Shown here piece after piece: positions 12,874 through 14,814 of a DNA stretch of 14,814 nucleotides. Where the stretch lies: positions 1 through 14,814 of the forward strand of contig JAUZOX010000026.1 in assembly GCA_030706265.1 (NCBI GenBank). Reading direction: 5' to 3'. The DNA comes from Bacteroidota bacterium. GTDB lineage: Bacteria > Bacteroidota > Bacteroidia > Bacteroidales > Cfx3-03. The notes below the pieces were generated by a model. The model was not told the DNA's origin. It ran no database searches and saw only the letters and a list, made by a program, of their open reading frames with translations. Made by a program: the position numbers and the translations under genes. Position 1 is the first letter of the stretch; each line of letters opens with the position of its first letter.

Positions 12874-14814
12874 ATGGAAAAAAAGCACTTACTCCACTCA
12901 TGTAATGGTTGGGCATTCAAAAAATTATGGAGAATTATGAAAATAACTTTACTCTTAATGTTTATTGGAATATTCACCGTCTCTGCAAAGGTTTTTTCGC
13001 AAGAGAGTCCAATATCTGTCAAAATACAAAACGGATCCCTTACCGATTTATTCAAGGCGATTGAACAGAAAACGGAATACCGGATTTTTTATAAAACCAA
13101 GTTGGTTGAGAACGCGAAAGGGATAGACGTAAACTACACGCGCATGCCGGTCTCTGACATTCTCAATCATCTTCTTTCTGAAAGGGGATTATCTTACGAC
13201 CTGATCGATAAAGTGATCGTGATCACTCCTTCAACAGAAGTGAAAGAACAACAACAACAAAAGAAAACCATCGTGACCGGAAAGGTTACAGACGACACCG
13301 GAGCACCGATGCCCGGAGTATCGGTCTCGATTAAAGGCACCAGCAAAGCGGTGATCACCAATGAAAATGGGATTTATTCCATTACCACCAATGAGAACGA
13401 AAAGGTATTGGTCTTTTCTTTTATCGGGATGAAGAGGCATGAAATTGCCATTGAGGGGCGGAACGTGATCAATGTGGCATTAGAGAATGCAGCTTCAAAG
13501 CTCGATGAGGTAGTCGTCATTGGTTATGGTACAACCAAGAAAAAAGATTTGACCGGCTCAGTCGGACAGTTTGCGATGTCGGATCTGCAACAAGCCCCGG
13601 TTAGTTCTATCGATGAATCATTAGCCGGCCGGGTTGCCGGTGTGATGGTTAGTTCATCAGATGGAAAGCCGGGATCACCGGTAAATATTGTAATCCGTGG
13701 TGCGAATTCCATTACACAGGATAACTCACCTTTATATGTCGTGGATGGTTTCCCGATCGAAGGATTCAACCTGAGTTTGTTTAATCCTCAGGATATCGAA
13801 TCCATTGATGTGTTGAAAGATGCATCGTCTACCGCCATCTATGGAGCCCGGGGCGCCAACGGGGTGATCATGATCACCACCAAAAAGGGTAAAAACGCAG
13901 AACCCAAGATTACTTTTACGACGACGCAAAGCTTTAACCAGAATTTAAAGACCATGAAACTGATGAATGCCTATCAGTTTCTGCAGGAACAGTTAGAGCG
14001 TTACCCTTTAATAGGAACGAGTGCTTCACCATCTCCCACCTATACCTTTTTAACGGTACCCGGTAAAACGTTGAATGATTATAAAAACTATCCGACGACA
14101 GACTGGCAGTCTCCCTTTTTCCAGACCGGAAACCTTCAAAACTATACCCTGGCATTACGGGGAGGAAACCAGCAAACGGTCTATTCTGTTTCGGGTTCGG
14201 CGGATAAGCAGGTTGGAACCATTATCAATACCAGTTTTGCAAGGTATGAGGGCCGCGTCAATTTAGATCAAACGTTAAACAAAAAAATGAAAGTTGGCAT
14301 TAATGCCAACTATGCATACATGCTTCAAGCCGGCAACAGTGTATCGGCCTCTTTAAACAGCGGATCGACTAACATATTGTACAGCGTTTGGGGGTATAAT
14401 CCCTTGTCACAGTTTACCGATAATCAGCCTTTGGATCCAACCACCAACACCTCCAATGATTATAAGTTTAATCCCGTGTTGAATCAAAAGAATCTGGTAC
14501 GCAATGTGAAGACCAATAATTTAAACTTAAATGCCTATTTAAACTATTCAATTACCCCGGAACTCGTATTAAAGGTGACCGGGATCATCAATAACAGCAC
14601 TGTAAACAATGAAAACTTCAATAATTCAAACACTTATTATGGAAGTCCGTTAACCAATGCAGGAAAAACCAACGGCGTAAATGGATCCATTTCAACCGCC
14701 AAGGTCAATAACTGGGCCAACGAAAACACATTGACCTGGACCAAGACCTTTAATAAGGTTCACAATTTGAGTGTATTGGGTGGTTTTACAGAGCAGGGTA
14801 ATACTTCCAGCACT
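12874..14814 (+). CDS. SusC/RagA-type TonB-dependent receptor with STN signalling domain, 3' end outside window
   Basis: An outer-membrane active transporter, normally paired with a SusD lipoprotein for glycan or peptide uptake. The frame is open from the ATG at 12874 to the window end (647 residues; such proteins usually run about 1000-1150). The long N-terminus (WAFKKLWRIMKITLLLMFIG) is typical of the family, with cleavage near VFSQ (40-43); a later ATG at 12937 would leave a shorter signal. Domains in order: STN/secretin-like (about 46-118), carboxypeptidase-regulatory-like (132-205, VTGKVTDDTGAPMPGVSV), the SusC signature KLDEVVVIGYGT (209-220), plug (220-340, with LYVVDGFPI and ASSTAIYGARGANGVIMITT), then barrel strands. 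The STN domain marks it as a transducer acting through the FecR/ECF pair upstream. The substrate is not readable from the sequence. Confidence 0.95.
   Translation, partial: MEKKHLLHSCNGWAFKKLWRIMKITLLLMFIGIFTVSAKVFSQESPISVKIQNGSLTDLFKAIEQKTEYRIFYKTKLVENAKGIDVNYTRMPVSDILNHLLSERGLSYDLIDKVIVITPSTEVKEQQQQKKTIVTGKVTDDTGAPMPGVSVSIKGTSKAVITNENGIYSITTNENEKVLVFSFIGMKRHEIAIEGRNVINVALENAASKLDEVVVIGYGTTKKKDLTGSVGQFAMSDLQQAPVSSIDESLAGRVAGVMVSSSDGKPGSPVNIVIRGANSITQDNSPLYVVDGFPIEGFNLSLFNPQDIESIDVLKDASSTAIYGARGANGVIMITTKKGKNAEPKITFTTTQSFNQNLKTMKLMNAYQFLQEQLERYPLIGTSASPSPTYTFLTVPGKTLNDYKNYPTTDWQSPFFQTGNLQNYTLALRGGNQQTVYSVSGSADKQVGTIINTSFARYEGRVNLDQTLNKKMKVGINANYAYMLQAGNSVSASLNSGSTNILYSVWGYNPLSQFTDNQPLDPTTNTSNDYKFNPVLNQKNLVRNVKTNNLNLNAYLNYSITPELVLKVTGIINNSTVNNENFNNSNTYYGSPLTNAGKTNGVNGSISTAKVNNWANENTLTWTKTFNKVHNLSVLGGFTEQGNTSST

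Noticed and set aside
1..14814. tRNA or rRNA genes
   Set aside because: Looked for tRNA T-loop sequences and rRNA-like stretches in the gaps and saw none.

Overview
The window reads as chromosomal DNA of a Bacteroidota bacterium, most likely Bacteroidales. The evidence is moderate to low GC with AT-rich gaps, matches to the Bacteroidetes -7 promoter box TAnnTTTG, start codons without clear Shine-Dalgarno sites, and a SusC-type TonB-dependent receptor preceded by an ECF sigma factor and a FecR anti-sigma factor. The genus cannot be fixed from the sequence alone.

Left part (1-6203), housekeeping: a 6-phosphofructokinase gene (minus strand, 3' end outside the window) diverges from mgsA (methylglyoxal synthase). 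Both act at the glycolysis/triose-phosphate node. mgsA ends two bases from the stop of a convergent AddB-like PD-(D/E)XK nuclease gene with an Fe-S cysteine set. Upstream of that, on the same minus strand, lie a MurU-like sugar-1-phosphate nucleotidyltransferase and the ribosome-rescue factor ArfB. A long AT-rich hairpin separates arfB from the next operon.

Middle part (6324-9547), a minus-strand operon of three exported proteins: a Tat-exported Gfo/Idh/MocA oxidoreductase, a DUF1080 (3-keto-disaccharide hydrolase family) protein and a secreted xylose-isomerase-like TIM-barrel protein. This trio matches the gene families of the oxidative 3-keto-glycoside breakdown route known from Bacteroides. 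It is the most substantial functional module here.

Gap (9548-10914): about 1.37 kb without a convincing intact gene. It holds a 12-bp palindrome, a spaced inverted repeat, probable remnants of decayed reading frames, and four and a half 11-bp tandem units (GTATCCATAAA type) with an inverted copy beside them. A single 10-of-11 match to the unit lies just upstream of the sigma-factor -7 box, which suggests, without proving it, that the array binds a regulator of the right-hand locus.

Right part (10915-14814, plus strand): ECF sigma factor, FecR-type anti-sigma factor, and the first 647 residues of a SusC/RagA outer-membrane receptor that carries an N-terminal STN signalling domain. This is the standard trans-envelope arrangement: a ligand binds the receptor, the STN domain signals to FecR, and the sigma factor is released. 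A hairpin precedes the anti-sigma start codon and another precedes the receptor. SusD and any glycan-degrading enzymes would lie beyond the window.
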